DNA of 64,000 bases. It comes from GYS-P2D sp964414425. GTDB lineage: Bacteria > Bacteroidota > Bacteroidia > Chitinophagales > Saprospiraceae. Below, in pieces: positions 1 to 8,307 of this stretch (positions within the stretch are counted from its first letter, which is position 1; each line of letters opens with the position of its first letter). The notes beneath the pieces are model-generated. The model saw only the letters and a list, made by a program, of their open reading frames with translations. It was not told the DNA's origin and did no database searches. The position numbers and the translations under genes were made by a program. The DNA is taken from assembly GCA_964414425.1 (NCBI GenBank), contig CAYPWL010000002.1:124001-188000 (forward strand), read 5' to 3'.

Positions 1-448
1 TAAGAAGCTTATATAGCGTACCGTCAGTTTTTACACATCCCTGACTGAGCATTTTAAAAATCTCCTGCTCGCGATCAGGACTATATTTCTTAGCGGATTG
101 ATAGATCTGTATATCACTGGGAGGGTAGGTTTTGAGGCGCTTTATTCCGGCATCAGTAGTGAGGTCAATATCAGGTGCATTGGTATCTATAGCAATCAGG
201 TGGATGCTCTCGGCTTGACAATGGAACATCTTAATCGAGTGAGGACTATAGTGCGCCACGTACTCTATCTGCCTCATGATCTTTTCAAAGACGACTTCAC
301 TAAACGAATCGATCAAGCCCTCTGCTTTTGATTCGTCCGTTTTTATTTTCTCCCAGTCACCTACAGGAATGCCATTAACCACTAAGAAGTCGATGAACTC
401 CTTTTCTAGGTTTTTGAGTTCTTCTAGTGTCAACCGTCTATACTTCAT
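1..448 (-). CDS. DUF6495-type conserved hypothetical protein, 3' end missing
   Basis: Reading the minus strand from an ATG at 448-446 gives 149 uninterrupted codons that run off the left edge, so the C-terminus is missing. The protein starts MKYRRLTLEELKNLEKEF and continues with FIDFLVVNGIPVGDWEKI, an acidic, soluble, helical-looking protein with no signal peptide. The opening and length resemble a family of about 160 residues that I remember as DUF6495, found mainly in Bacteroidota and of unknown function. The two plus-strand frames in this stretch are shadows of it. The family name is from memory; that the frame is coding is more certain. Confidence 0.72.
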   Translation of the reverse strand, partial: MKYRRLTLEELKNLEKEFIDFLVVNGIPVGDWEKIKTDESKAEGLIDSFSEVVFEKIMRQIEYVAHYSPHSIKMFHCQAESIHLIAIDTNAPDIDLTTDAGIKRLKTYPPSDIQIYQSAKKYSPDREQEIFKMLSQGCVKTDGTLYKLL

Positions 449-524
449 CGCAGTAAGTCTTGTCTTGAGCAAACTTAGAGTTTTATCTCATGATCATCGT
501 AACAAGCAATAACTCTCATACGTT

Positions 525-1043
525 ATGATGGCGATGCGATATTATTTCTTCTTATTGATCTTGGTGTTCGGCTCATGCAGCGATGCTCCTGACGCCTTAT
601 TTCAGCTAACGACAGAGGCAAGTTTTGATATTGCGCCTGGGCTCAATACGATCGAAACCTTCATTTTTCCCATCAGCCAGGTACCAACTAATTTTGCGGT
701 ATTAAGTAACGGTGCTGATCCTAATACGATAGGATCTATCCAGCCCAGTAGGGCAACGATTACTGCACCTTTCGTTGCATTCGATTGGAGCATCGTTAGA
801 GAGGTGTCGGTGCGAGCGATATCCCCGAGAAATCCAGAGCTGAATCGAGAGATTTTCTTTCAAGATCAGATCAGTCTCAATAACCAAAATGAATTAAGGC
901 TATTCAGCTCACTATCCGACGTTAAGAATATCTTGATTGATGAAACTTTTAATTTGGAGGTTCGGTTTAACTTTAGAAATATCACTCCTGCAGAAATACC
1001 AAGTAGAATAGAAATGAACTTTTTAGCCAATGGAACAGAGTGA
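525..1043 (+). CDS. Small predicted lipoprotein, function unknown
   Basis: The 172-residue product begins with a short hydrophobic stretch ending LVFGSC, a good lipobox, so it should be exported and lipidated at Cys. After cleavage it is a beta-rich, soluble domain of about 150 residues with no motif I recognise. Starts at 525, 528 and 534 are all possible; the last (MRYYFFLL...) gives the most typical lipoprotein signal. Its end overlaps the next gene by 14 bases in another frame, so the two are probably cotranscribed. Function is not predictable from sequence alone. Confidence 0.72.
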   Translation: MMAMRYYFFLLILVFGSCSDAPDALFQLTTEASFDIAPGLNTIETFIFPISQVPTNFAVLSNGADPNTIGSIQPSRATITAPFVAFDWSIVREVSVRAISPRNPELNREIFFQDQISLNNQNELRLFSSLSDVKNILIDETFNLEVRFNFRNITPAEIPSRIEMNFLANGTE

Positions 1044-1341
1044 GATAGTAAAGAAGCAATATATGGTGGAGTTTGAAGTGCCAGAACTTACTCCTTACTT
1101 GATCAATATGATTCCCGATCAACGGGCTTCTATAGATGAGATGATGGTCAAGGGTAAAATGGTATCATACTCCCTATCAATGAATCGCGATAAGGTATGG
1201 TCTCTGATGCTGGCGAGTCATGAGTCCGAATTACTCCAACTCATCGATGAACTGCCGATGTCATCATATATGAGCTACAATTATAAAGAGCTCATGTTCC
1301 ATAATACAGTGCATCTTATCCCTGCCATGTCCCTAAACTAA
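1030..1341 (+). CDS. Muconolactone isomerase-like small alpha-beta barrel protein
   Basis: This is a 103-residue soluble protein. The opening QYMVEFEVPELTPYL, a central MVKGKMVSYSLS segment and the late LMFHNTVHL resemble the muconolactone delta-isomerase/YciI-like ferredoxin-fold families, in which small subunits form dimeric barrels. No catabolic genes lie nearby, so a role in aromatic degradation is unlikely; Bacteroidota carry similar stand-alone proteins of unknown function. The start overlaps the upstream lipoprotein gene by 14 bases, suggesting translational coupling. The fold call is by eye and moderately sure; the activity is unknown. Confidence 0.65.
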   Translation: MEQSEIVKKQYMVEFEVPELTPYLINMIPDQRASIDEMMVKGKMVSYSLSMNRDKVWSLMLASHESELLQLIDELPMSSYMSYNYKELMFHNTVHLIPAMSLN

Positions 1342-1357
1342 TCTCAGAAATCGGCTG

Positions 1358-2860
1358 CTACTGCTGTGTGCTGATCCTATTGCCATTAAAGTGTATAGTT
1401 TGCTCCAATCTTTTATTAGCCTGATCTGATCGAAGGTCATCAACATAATAGTAGTCCGCCTTGCCGCTATTCCCTGATAGAGTAATGACAACATATCCAT
1501 GATCACGGATATTGGTGTATCTCAGATGTGGGTTGTCTTGATGAATACGTTTCTCGGCCATTTTGGCGGAGTCCTGAGTAGTATAAGAGTCTATGTTAGC
1601 ACTGGAGATACTCGTTGCTCCGATCTCAACGGCGACATGCTCACCACCATCATCAGCCACATCAAATGCCCACGAGCAATGCGTATCTCCAGTAAGGAAT
1701 ACCGTGTTGGCAATTTCTTGTTCTCTGAGATAATCTATTATTTCTTCTTTCTCAGATGGGTAACCATCCCAGGCATCAAGATTAACCTTCATCCCATAGA
1801 CATTGCTTAAGTCCATATCCGAGAAGATTACTTGATTACCTACAATCTTCCATTGAGTAGAGGAGTCCTCGAGTTCATCCTTGAACCACGCCAGTTGTTT
1901 AGTACCGAGCATTTTTTGGTCGTCGCTAATTTCTTCTTCATTATCCGCTGGTTCTGTGCGACCCTCTAGGCGCTCATCCAGCATAATTAAGGATGCCATA
2001 TCACCAATTTTAAATGAGCGGTAGTGCTCATTGGCTTCATTGTCTCGGATAGGCATCCACTCGTAATAGACCTGTCTAGCGATGTCTCTTCTTATGCCAT
2101 AGTCTCCTTCGTCTTCCTGATGATTTTGTGCGCCAGCAGTATAGGCATTGTTAGTGATCTCGTGGTCATCCCAAATCGTGATAAATGGATGCTGCTGATG
2201 CACCTTTTGAAGATCAGAATCAGCTCGGTACTGTCCATAGCGATCTCGATAATCTGATAACGTAATGATCTCATGTGGAGGGTAATGAATCCTACCAATC
2301 GTAGTGTCTCCATAGGTGCCTGGGCCGTATTCATAAATATAATCTCCAAGATGCAGCACCACGTCGAGGTCTTCATCAGCAAGATGTTCATAGGCATTGA
2401 AATAGCCCCACTCATAATTACTACAGCTCACAGCACCGATTTTTAGCCCCTCAACTTCTCCTTGAGGGAATGTCTTCGTGCGACCGATAGGGGATTTCTT
2501 TCCCTCTGCCTCAAACTGATAGTAATATGTCTTGCCAGCATCCAAGTCTACTACATCTATCTTAGCTGTGTATCCCGATAGGCTATCTGTCATCAGTTGA
2601 CCATTAAATAATGAATTAGACATATCAGGTCGATCAGAAAGAGTCCAGACTACATTGACAGACTTATGATAATCTGGTATTGCTTTAGTCCATATGATCA
2701 CACTTTCTTGAGTAGGGTCTCCTGAAGCAACCCCATAGTAAAATGGTGCTTGCAGAACATCGAGCCCTTCCCATAATGATACTGGAGTTTTCACATGTGG
2801 TTCTTGGCAAGCTTGTATCGTAACTAGTGCGATGACGAGGGCTAATATGTATCTATACAT
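1358..2860 (-). CDS. PhoD-family alkaline phosphatase/phosphodiesterase lipoprotein
   Basis: The 500-residue protein has a lipoprotein signal ending TIQAC. An N-terminal fibronectin-like PhoD domain (around FYYGVASGDPTQESVIIWT) is followed by the metallophosphatase domain. Diagnostic stretches are GAVSCSNYEWGYFNAY, HLGDYIYEYGPGTYGD, FITIWDDHEITNN, VGNQVIFSDMD and FLTGDTHCSWAFDV, which supply the metal-binding Asp, Asn and His residues. The family hydrolyses phosphate mono- or diesters at the cell surface or in the periplasm, often for phosphate scavenging. It faces the preceding gene tail to tail. No phosphate-starvation operator was recognised. Confidence 0.9.
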   Translation of the reverse strand: MYRYILALVIALVTIQACQEPHVKTPVSLWEGLDVLQAPFYYGVASGDPTQESVIIWTKAIPDYHKSVNVVWTLSDRPDMSNSLFNGQLMTDSLSGYTAKIDVVDLDAGKTYYYQFEAEGKKSPIGRTKTFPQGEVEGLKIGAVSCSNYEWGYFNAYEHLADEDLDVVLHLGDYIYEYGPGTYGDTTIGRIHYPPHEIITLSDYRDRYGQYRADSDLQKVHQQHPFITIWDDHEITNNAYTAGAQNHQEDEGDYGIRRDIARQVYYEWMPIRDNEANEHYRSFKIGDMASLIMLDERLEGRTEPADNEEEISDDQKMLGTKQLAWFKDELEDSSTQWKIVGNQVIFSDMDLSNVYGMKVNLDAWDGYPSEKEEIIDYLREQEIANTVFLTGDTHCSWAFDVADDGGEHVAVEIGATSISSANIDSYTTQDSAKMAEKRIHQDNPHLRYTNIRDHGYVVITLSGNSGKADYYYVDDLRSDQANKRLEQTIHFNGNRISTQQ

Positions 2861-2959
2861 GAGAGAGATTTGTTCCTCTAAAGATATACAGCTAAGGCGG
2901 AGTAACCAGATAATAGAAAGTGATTAAATAAATCGGAAAATTTATAAACAGGTATGATT

Positions 2960-3045
2960 AGGGGCAACTCACCCCGAAAAAACTATAGTTTTTTCTGCCC
3001 TTCTCTTTGAAGAGAGGGGTTGGAGAGAGTAGATGAGGAGCCCAT
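2960..3045. repeat. Inverted-repeat intergenic element with 18-bp perfect palindrome
   Basis: Between phoD and mtaB lie a perfect 18-bp palindrome at 2977-2994 (AAAAAACTATAGTTTTTT), a second imperfect hairpin at about 2998-3019 built on CCCTTCTCTTTGAAGAGAGG, and flanking ACTCACCCC and GGGTTGGAGAGAG tracts. This CTCACCCC...CCCTCTC...GAGAGGGG...TTGGAG arrangement looks like a dispersed intergenic palindromic element I remember from other Bacteroidota genomes. Only one copy was noticed in this window. It might also act as a terminator for leftward transcripts or shape the mtaB upstream region. Confidence 0.5.
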
Positions 3046-3056
3046 AAACCGCCTGA

Positions 3057-3088
3057 TTTGATAAACCCCGTGATTAGGCATAATTTCG
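3057..3088 (+). promoter_or_regulatory. Candidate mtaB promoter (Bacteroidota -33/-7 type)
   Basis: TTTG at 3057-3060 is followed after exactly 20 bases by TAATTTCG at 3081-3088. This matches the Bacteroidota TTTG-N19/20-TAnnTTTG consensus except for one base. The predicted transcript would begin about 3095, ten bases before the mtaB ATG at 3105. The motif comparison is by eye. Confidence 0.5.
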
Positions 3089-3104
3089 CAGTCATTCTGA
3101 GATT

Positions 3105-4427
3105 ATGTCAACACCACAGACGGTAGCATTTCACACTTTGGGCTGTAAGCTGAACTTTTCGGAGACCTCTTCGATCAGGCGCAAGTTTGAGGGCCATGGT
3201 TTTAGTACAGTAGGCTTCCAAGAGGTGGCAGATATCTATGTGTTGAATACCTGCTCAGTAACGGATTTTGCGGATCGCAAATGTCGCTCTGCGGTGCGTA
3301 AAGTCTTGAGACAATCACCAGATGCTAAGGTGGTCGTCATCGGCTGCTATGCCCAACTTAAGCCCAAAGAAATTGCGGCAATCCCTGGAGTTGACTTAGT
3401 ACTCGGAGCAGCAGAGAAGTTTAACATCCTCAATTATATAGATACGCTCTCGCAGCATACCGACAAGGGGATGGTGCAAGCGGGTAAGGTGGAGCAAGCC
3501 AATACCTTTGAGGAAGCCTTCTCCTATGGGGATCGCACCCGATCATTTCTCAAGGTACAGGATGGATGTAACTACAAGTGCTCCTTCTGTACGATACCTC
3601 AAGCCAGAGGAAAGAGCCGCAGCGACACAGTAGATAACGTCCTTAAGAATGCTCGCAAGATTGCAGATCTCGGCGTTAAAGAGATTGTATTGACTGGTGT
3701 TAACCTTGGAGACTTTGGCAACGGTACCGAAGTCATCGAAGGTATGAAACCAAAGAAAGAGGCACTCTTCGTCGATCTCATCCAAGAACTTGATGAGATA
3801 GAGGGCATAGAGCGATTTAGGATATCATCGATAGAACCTAATCTACTTACAGAGGAGATCATCCAGTTCGTCGCACAGTCGGAGCGCTTCATGCCACACT
3901 TCCATGTGCCTCTACAATCTGGTAGTGATAAGATCCTCAAGCTCATGCGACGTAGGTATAAGCGAGATTTATATGCTGATCGAGTAGCCATGATCAAAAG
4001 CGTGATGCCTTATGCTTGCATCGGTGTTGATGTCATTGTTGGATTCCCTGGTGAGACAGATGAGGATTTTAAGGAGAGCTTCGACTTCATCAGTGGATTA
4101 GCCGTGAGTTACTTGCATGTATTTACCTATTCGGAGCGGGCTAATACTCTAGCTGCCGAAATGGGTGATGTTGTTCCGGTCAATATCCGCAGACAGCGCA
4201 ATGAAGCGTTGAGAAACTTATCTCTCAAAAAGAAACAAGCCTTCTATCAATCGCACTTGGGAACAAGTAGGCCGGTATTATTTGAAAAATCAAAGAAAGA
4301 GGGAATGATGACGGGATTCACCGATAATTATATTAAGGTGGAGTTGCCATATGATAGCGGTTTGGTTAATCAAATCGAGGACTTCAGCTTAGGTCAGTTG
4401 ACGCCAGAATTAACCATTACTCAGTAA
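3105..4427 (+). CDS. mtaB: tRNA (N6-threonylcarbamoyladenosine(37)-C2)-methylthiotransferase MtaB
   Basis: MtaB is a radical-SAM enzyme that adds a methylthio group to t6A37 of ANN-decoding tRNAs. The 440-residue product has the three-part layout. An N-terminal MTTase domain carries three cluster Cys in LGCKLNFSE, NTCSVTD and IGCYAQL. The radical-SAM core has VQDGCNYKCSFCTIPQARG (CxxxCxxC). A short C-terminal TRAM-like domain follows (GTSRPVLFE to the end). The LGCKLN opening and the PLQSGSDKILKLMRRRY stretch fit MtaB better than MiaB or RimO. It is probably monocistronic, with a promoter at 3057-3088. Confidence 0.93.
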   Translation: MSTPQTVAFHTLGCKLNFSETSSIRRKFEGHGFSTVGFQEVADIYVLNTCSVTDFADRKCRSAVRKVLRQSPDAKVVVIGCYAQLKPKEIAAIPGVDLVLGAAEKFNILNYIDTLSQHTDKGMVQAGKVEQANTFEEAFSYGDRTRSFLKVQDGCNYKCSFCTIPQARGKSRSDTVDNVLKNARKIADLGVKEIVLTGVNLGDFGNGTEVIEGMKPKKEALFVDLIQELDEIEGIERFRISSIEPNLLTEEIIQFVAQSERFMPHFHVPLQSGSDKILKLMRRRYKRDLYADRVAMIKSVMPYACIGVDVIVGFPGETDEDFKESFDFISGLAVSYLHVFTYSERANTLAAEMGDVVPVNIRRQRNEALRNLSLKKKQAFYQSHLGTSRPVLFEKSKKEGMMTGFTDNYIKVELPYDSGLVNQIEDFSLGQLTPELTITQ

Positions 4428-4473
4428 AAGCATGATTAAAGAATAGTAGTATCTTTTGGTTAAAAAAAAAGTT

Positions 4474-4974
4474 ATGTCCATTCTCTACAGTATTCTTCTC
4501 TTTTTATCGACTTCAGCGACAGACTCTACATTTTCAATCGGGCTTCCTTTCAGTATTAATATTGGGGAAACCAAAGCGATAGAAATTGAGGATAAGCTAA
4601 GTCTTGTAGATAAGGAGCATAAACTGTTTCAAAAAGATATTCCCTATACAAAGTATCAGGTAGCCGGAGGACAATTTGCTATTTATACTGGTCTCAATGG
4701 GACAATCAATAAGGTGATATTTGATGGTGATGAAGACCATACCCTTCCAAGTAATCTGAGAAAACTGGGTCTAAAACTATCACAAGGTAAAAAGTGTGAT
4801 ATCTGGGGAACGTCCAGATCGAAACTTCTCGACTTGCTAGAAGAGTCAGGAATCAAGGACATCGAAAAAATCGATATATATGACCTAGGATTTGTTGTTG
4901 ATGACCTCTATGTAAAAGCAGTATTTCAAGATGTCTGTGGACTTAATGAACTTCACCTCACTGAAAATTATTAG
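4474..4974 (+). CDS. Exported hypothetical protein
   Basis: About 166 residues from the ATG at 4474; an in-frame TTG at 4456 would add six Lys-rich residues but is less likely. The start MSILYSILLFLSTSATDS is a probable Sec signal, although the cleavage site is weak and no lipobox is present. The mature part is beta-rich, with a VAGGQFAIYTGLNGTINKV segment and two cysteines (KCDIWG, QDVCG). I do not recognise the family. It sits alone between mtaB and lgt, about 90 bases before lgt, and may be cotranscribed with it. Confidence 0.6.
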   Translation: MSILYSILLFLSTSATDSTFSIGLPFSINIGETKAIEIEDKLSLVDKEHKLFQKDIPYTKYQVAGGQFAIYTGLNGTINKVIFDGDEDHTLPSNLRKLGLKLSQGKKCDIWGTSRSKLLDLLEESGIKDIEKIDIYDLGFVVDDLYVKAVFQDVCGLNELHLTENY

Positions 4975-5063
4975 AAATCCTTTATCTCAACATTCATTCT
5001 GACTAATAACCATACATACTTTCTTAAGGTGTACCTTTAATCCTGATATAAAGAAGCGCCAGT

Positions 5064-6227
5064 ATGTATCCTAACCTGTCCTATTTACTCCATGATCTAT
5101 TTGGTACGGCTCGAGACAATGGCTTGTCAGTCATTCAGATGTTTGGGTTATTGATGGGATGTGGGTTTTTTGCCTTAGGATACATTCTGTATAAGGAGCT
5201 AAAGAGAAAAGAACAGTTAGGCATCCTCAAGTCTACAAGCAAACAAGTCTGGGAGGGCAAAGGAGTAAACATCAATGATGTCATCAGCAATGGCATTTTT
5301 GGTTTTGTACTCGGCTTTAAGATTCCTGAGATTGTGATGAACTTTGCCGATTTCAAGGATGATGCTGCGGGCTTTGTATTCTCAAGTCGTGGTAATCTAC
5401 TTTTTGGTCTACTCGGGCTTATAAGCTTCGGCGGTTTTTCCTATTGGAAGGGTCAACAATCTAAAACTGAACAGCCTAAGCAGGTGACTCGAGTTACCCA
5501 TCCACATGAACGAGTCGGAGACATCATCGTGCTTGCCGCAATTTTTGGTATTCTGGGATCTCGACTGTTTTCTATACTTGAGAATATGGATACCTTCTTA
5601 AAAGATCCAATCGGGCAGCTGTTCTCTGGCAGTGGGCTCACCATCTACGGTGGATTTATCTTAGCAACTATAGCAATCGCTTATTATGTCCGTAAGAACG
5701 GTATGCCCGCGATCCATGTAGCAGATGCCATAGCGCCAGCACTTATCCTTGGCTACGGTATAGGACGTCTGGGGTGTCAGATATCAGGCGATGGCGACTG
5801 GGGTATAGTCAATGAATTGGCTAAGCCAGGATGGTTCTTCCTACCCGACTGGATGTGGGCCTATGACTATCCCAATAACGTACTCAACGAAGGAGTAACA
5901 ATAGATGGCTGCTCTGATAAGTACTGTAGCAAACTCTCGCCCTCTGTATTTCCTACGCCTATATATGAAGTGATCACCAGTGGCATTATCTTCCTGATAT
6001 TATGGTTTAACCGACAAAAGATTACAAAGGCCGGTGTGATGTTCAGCCTGTACTTGACACTTATGAGTGTGGCACGATTCGCTGTAGAGCATATCCGTGT
6101 TAACCCAAGATACAATGTAGCTGGATTGGAGTTATCACAGGCACAGCTGATCTCCATAGGGCTATTTGCTATCGGAGTATTTGGGTTGTACTACTTTAAG
6201 AAGAAGGATAATAAACTGATCTTTTAA
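5064..6227 (+). CDS. lgt: Prolipoprotein diacylglyceryl transferase, Bacteroidota type
   Basis: Lgt transfers diacylglycerol from phosphatidylglycerol to the lipobox Cys of prolipoproteins in the inner membrane. The 387-residue protein is polytopic, with at least seven hydrophobic segments. Family landmarks are GSGLTIYGG (in place of E. coli FHGG), GYGIGRLGCQISGDGDWG (in place of GRIGNFINGELWG) and SVARFAVEHIR (the Arg/Glu pair). An N-terminal membrane region of roughly 130 residues and an insert around VTIDGCSDKYCSKLSP make it longer than the E. coli enzyme, as is usual in this phylum. The window itself encodes many lipobox substrates. Confidence 0.88.
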   Translation: MYPNLSYLLHDLFGTARDNGLSVIQMFGLLMGCGFFALGYILYKELKRKEQLGILKSTSKQVWEGKGVNINDVISNGIFGFVLGFKIPEIVMNFADFKDDAAGFVFSSRGNLLFGLLGLISFGGFSYWKGQQSKTEQPKQVTRVTHPHERVGDIIVLAAIFGILGSRLFSILENMDTFLKDPIGQLFSGSGLTIYGGFILATIAIAYYVRKNGMPAIHVADAIAPALILGYGIGRLGCQISGDGDWGIVNELAKPGWFFLPDWMWAYDYPNNVLNEGVTIDGCSDKYCSKLSPSVFPTPIYEVITSGIIFLILWFNRQKITKAGVMFSLYLTLMSVARFAVEHIRVNPRYNVAGLELSQAQLISIGLFAIGVFGLYYFKKKDNKLIF

Positions 6228-6233
6228 AAGATC
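6218..6233. repeat. Perfect 16-bp palindrome between convergent lgt and prfA
   Basis: GATCTTTTAAAAGATC spans the lgt stop codon and ends ten bases before the prfA stop on the other strand. It is AT-rich, so it is a weak hairpin. It could help end transcription from both sides, but that is inference. Confidence 0.35.
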
Positions 6234-6243
6234 GTCTATAGGA

Positions 6244-7314
6244 TTAAATCGTATCACCAGCTTTCATCTTCTCAGCATTCTCAAAGACTTGGAGTGCTTC
6301 GATGACAGGCTCTACATCTCCCATGATGATCTTATCGAGACTGTACAAGGTCAGATTGATCCGGTGATCAGTAACTCGGTTCTGTGGATAGTTATACGTA
6401 CGGATCTTGTCCGATCGATCGCCACTTCCTACGAGCGACTTTCGCTTTTCTTTTTGTTCGGAGTAGACCTTTTGCTCTTGCGCTTCACGCACCTTGATGT
6501 ATAGTCTGGTGAGAGCGATCTCCCTGTTCTTATGCTGCGACCGAGAGTCTGTACTCTCGGAGACTATTCCTGTAGGCAAGTGCGTAAATCGTACACCTGA
6601 CTCGGTCTTGTTGACGTGCTGACCACCCGCTCCACTAGCTCTAAATGTATCTGTACGTAACTCATCCTTGCGGATATCTATATCCTCTACCTCAAACTTA
6701 GGGATTACTGCAACTGTAGCTGCAGAGGTATGTACTCTACCCTGAGATTCCGTTTTGGGGACTCGCTGCACACGATGTGCGCCGGATTCAAATTTCAACT
6801 TACCAAAAACATTATCTCCCCTAACTTCAAGGACTAACTTATTAAATCCACCTACGGTACCTTCGTTAGCCGATAAGGTCTCGACCTTCCAACCTTGAGT
6901 CTCGAAGTACTTACTATACATCCGATACAGGTCGCCAGCAAAAATACTGGCTTCGTCGCCACCTGTTCCCGATCGAATCTCAAAGATTACATCCTTGTCA
7001 TCATCTGGATCTTTAGGGATGAGGAGCACTTTTATTTCTTCTTCTACCTCAGATTTCTGTTGCTCAAGCTCAACCAGCTCCGCTTGTGCCATTTGCCTCA
7101 TCTCATCATCTTCGTCATTAGACATCTCCGTAGCTGTCTCAATATTTCCTAAGAGATTCTTATACCGATGATATTGATCATCCATGACCTTGAGGTCCTT
7201 GTACTCTTTATTGAGCTTGGTATACTCCTTTATATCTGAGACAATCGAGGGATCAGATAATTTTTCTTCTACGTCGAGAAATCGGCTATGTATAGCTTCT
7301 AACTTATCAAGCAT
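6244..7314 (-). CDS. prfA: Peptide chain release factor 1
   Basis: RF1 reads UAA and UAG and triggers peptidyl-tRNA hydrolysis. The 356-residue protein is of normal length. It has the helical N-terminal domain, the GGQ loop in GAGGQHVNKTESGVR, and the codon-reading PxT element as VPKTES (PKT). RF2 would show SPF instead. The KIRTYNYPQNRVTDHRI stretch near the C-terminus is also diagnostic. It lies head-on to lgt with 16 bases between stop codons. The start at 7314 gives the expected MLDKLEAIHSRF opening. Confidence 0.96.
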   Translation of the reverse strand: MLDKLEAIHSRFLDVEEKLSDPSIVSDIKEYTKLNKEYKDLKVMDDQYHRYKNLLGNIETATEMSNDEDDEMRQMAQAELVELEQQKSEVEEEIKVLLIPKDPDDDKDVIFEIRSGTGGDEASIFAGDLYRMYSKYFETQGWKVETLSANEGTVGGFNKLVLEVRGDNVFGKLKFESGAHRVQRVPKTESQGRVHTSAATVAVIPKFEVEDIDIRKDELRTDTFRASGAGGQHVNKTESGVRFTHLPTGIVSESTDSRSQHKNREIALTRLYIKVREAQEQKVYSEQKEKRKSLVGSGDRSDKIRTYNYPQNRVTDHRINLTLYSLDKIIMGDVEPVIEALQVFENAEKMKAGDTI

Positions 7315-7358
7315 GATAACTTACTAAAATGATGAGATAATATGTGCGAAGTGCTGAG

Positions 7359-7589
7359 CTAACCGACGCTGTTCTTGATCGTCTGGATCAGATCTGTAGA
7401 GACTACCTGACGAGGAACATTCTTTTTGATTAGCTCTCTGAAGGACCGCTCTGTTTTGAAAAGCTTGCTACACTCATCGTCTTTTTGTACGATGTCCATT
7501 AATTGCTGAGAGCTCTCTTCATTGAGTCGATTGTCGAGATACAAGTTTACTTGATTGGAGAAAAAGTGAAGCAAGTTTTCATGAGCCAT
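7359..7589 (-). CDS. Small anti-sigma-like protein lacking zinc ligands
   Basis: This 76-residue protein lies just downstream of the ECF sigma gene (69 bases) in the same orientation. Its pattern, an N-terminal helix, LYLDNRLNEESSQQL, then VQKDDECSKLF and SFRELIKKNV, mirrors short zinc-binding anti-sigma proteins (H...CxxC...IKELIK). However, the His and the first Cys of the CxxC are replaced and only one Cys remains. It probably binds and holds the adjacent sigma factor in the cytoplasm without zinc. This is inferred from position and pattern, not from a known family match. Confidence 0.62.
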   Translation of the reverse strand: MAHENLLHFFSNQVNLYLDNRLNEESSQQLMDIVQKDDECSKLFKTERSFRELIKKNVPRQVVSTDLIQTIKNSVG

Positions 7590-7658
7590 AGGGCGTGTGT
7601 TTATCTCTTACAATGTTCTGTACCAAATCTACTAAAGTTCTGTTAACATAACAAGGGG

Positions 7659-8273
7659 CTATTCTTGTTCCCCAATATTAGTTTTCTTCAGAACTTGTTT
7701 TTGTCCTCTCACATCAACATATCCCTTTTTTTCGGCATAAGCCTTCAATTTGTCTTTGAGCATATTCCTTGCTCTAAACAGCCTTGACCTCACTGTGCCA
7801 ATAGGAACTTCTATGATCTTAGCGATTTCTTCATAAGTAAAGCCCTCGACATCAGATAGTAAGAGCACCGTCTTAAAGTCTAGGGGTAGCGCATTGATCG
7901 CAATCGTAATCTCATCGCCAAGCATCTTGTCAAAGATCTCCTCTCGCAAATCCATATACCCAGTTAGGCTATCGTGATTCTGATCATGATAGGTTGTGAT
8001 CTCCTCATAATCTACTTGAGTGGGACGTTTACTCTTCTTGCGATACTCATTAATGTAGGCGTTTTTCATGATCTTAAAGAGCCATGCTTTCGCATTGGTT
8101 CCTTTATCATACTTATCAATGAATCTGAAGGCCTTCATATAGGTCTCCTGGACTAGATCATTGGCATCTGATTCATTATAGGAGAGGTGAAATGCAAAGG
8201 TCTTCAATGCGTCAACATGAGGCAAAAACTCCTCTTCGAATATTGCGTAATCCTTTTTACTATGTCCGGTCAA
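7659..8273 (-). CDS. ECF-type RNA polymerase sigma factor
   Basis: A 204-residue sigma-70 family regulator. Region 2 is seen as NESDANDLVQETYMKAFRF and AWLFKIMKNAYINEYRK; region 4 as LLLSDVEGFTYEEIAKII followed by VPIGTVRSRLFRARNML, a classic helix-turn-helix. This is the SigW/SigR-like ECF layout with no extra C-terminal domain beyond about 25 basic residues. A possible -7 box (TAAGTTTG, minus strand) lies at 8300-8293, 20 bases ahead of the ATG. The gene downstream looks like its anti-sigma partner. Target genes cannot be told from this window. Confidence 0.92.
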   Translation of the reverse strand: MTGHSKKDYAIFEEEFLPHVDALKTFAFHLSYNESDANDLVQETYMKAFRFIDKYDKGTNAKAWLFKIMKNAYINEYRKKSKRPTQVDYEEITTYHDQNHDSLTGYMDLREEIFDKMLGDEITIAINALPLDFKTVLLLSDVEGFTYEEIAKIIEVPIGTVRSRLFRARNMLKDKLKAYAEKKGYVDVRGQKQVLKKTNIGEQE

Positions 8274-8307
8274 TGCCTTTTATTATTTGTGTCAAACTTA
8301 TGACTTA

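Noticed and set aside
98..512. Two plus-strand open frames of 77 and 78 codons near the left edge
   Set aside because: They are antisense to the DUF6495-type gene (1-448), whose minus-strand frame has a conserved-looking start and no stops up to the edge.
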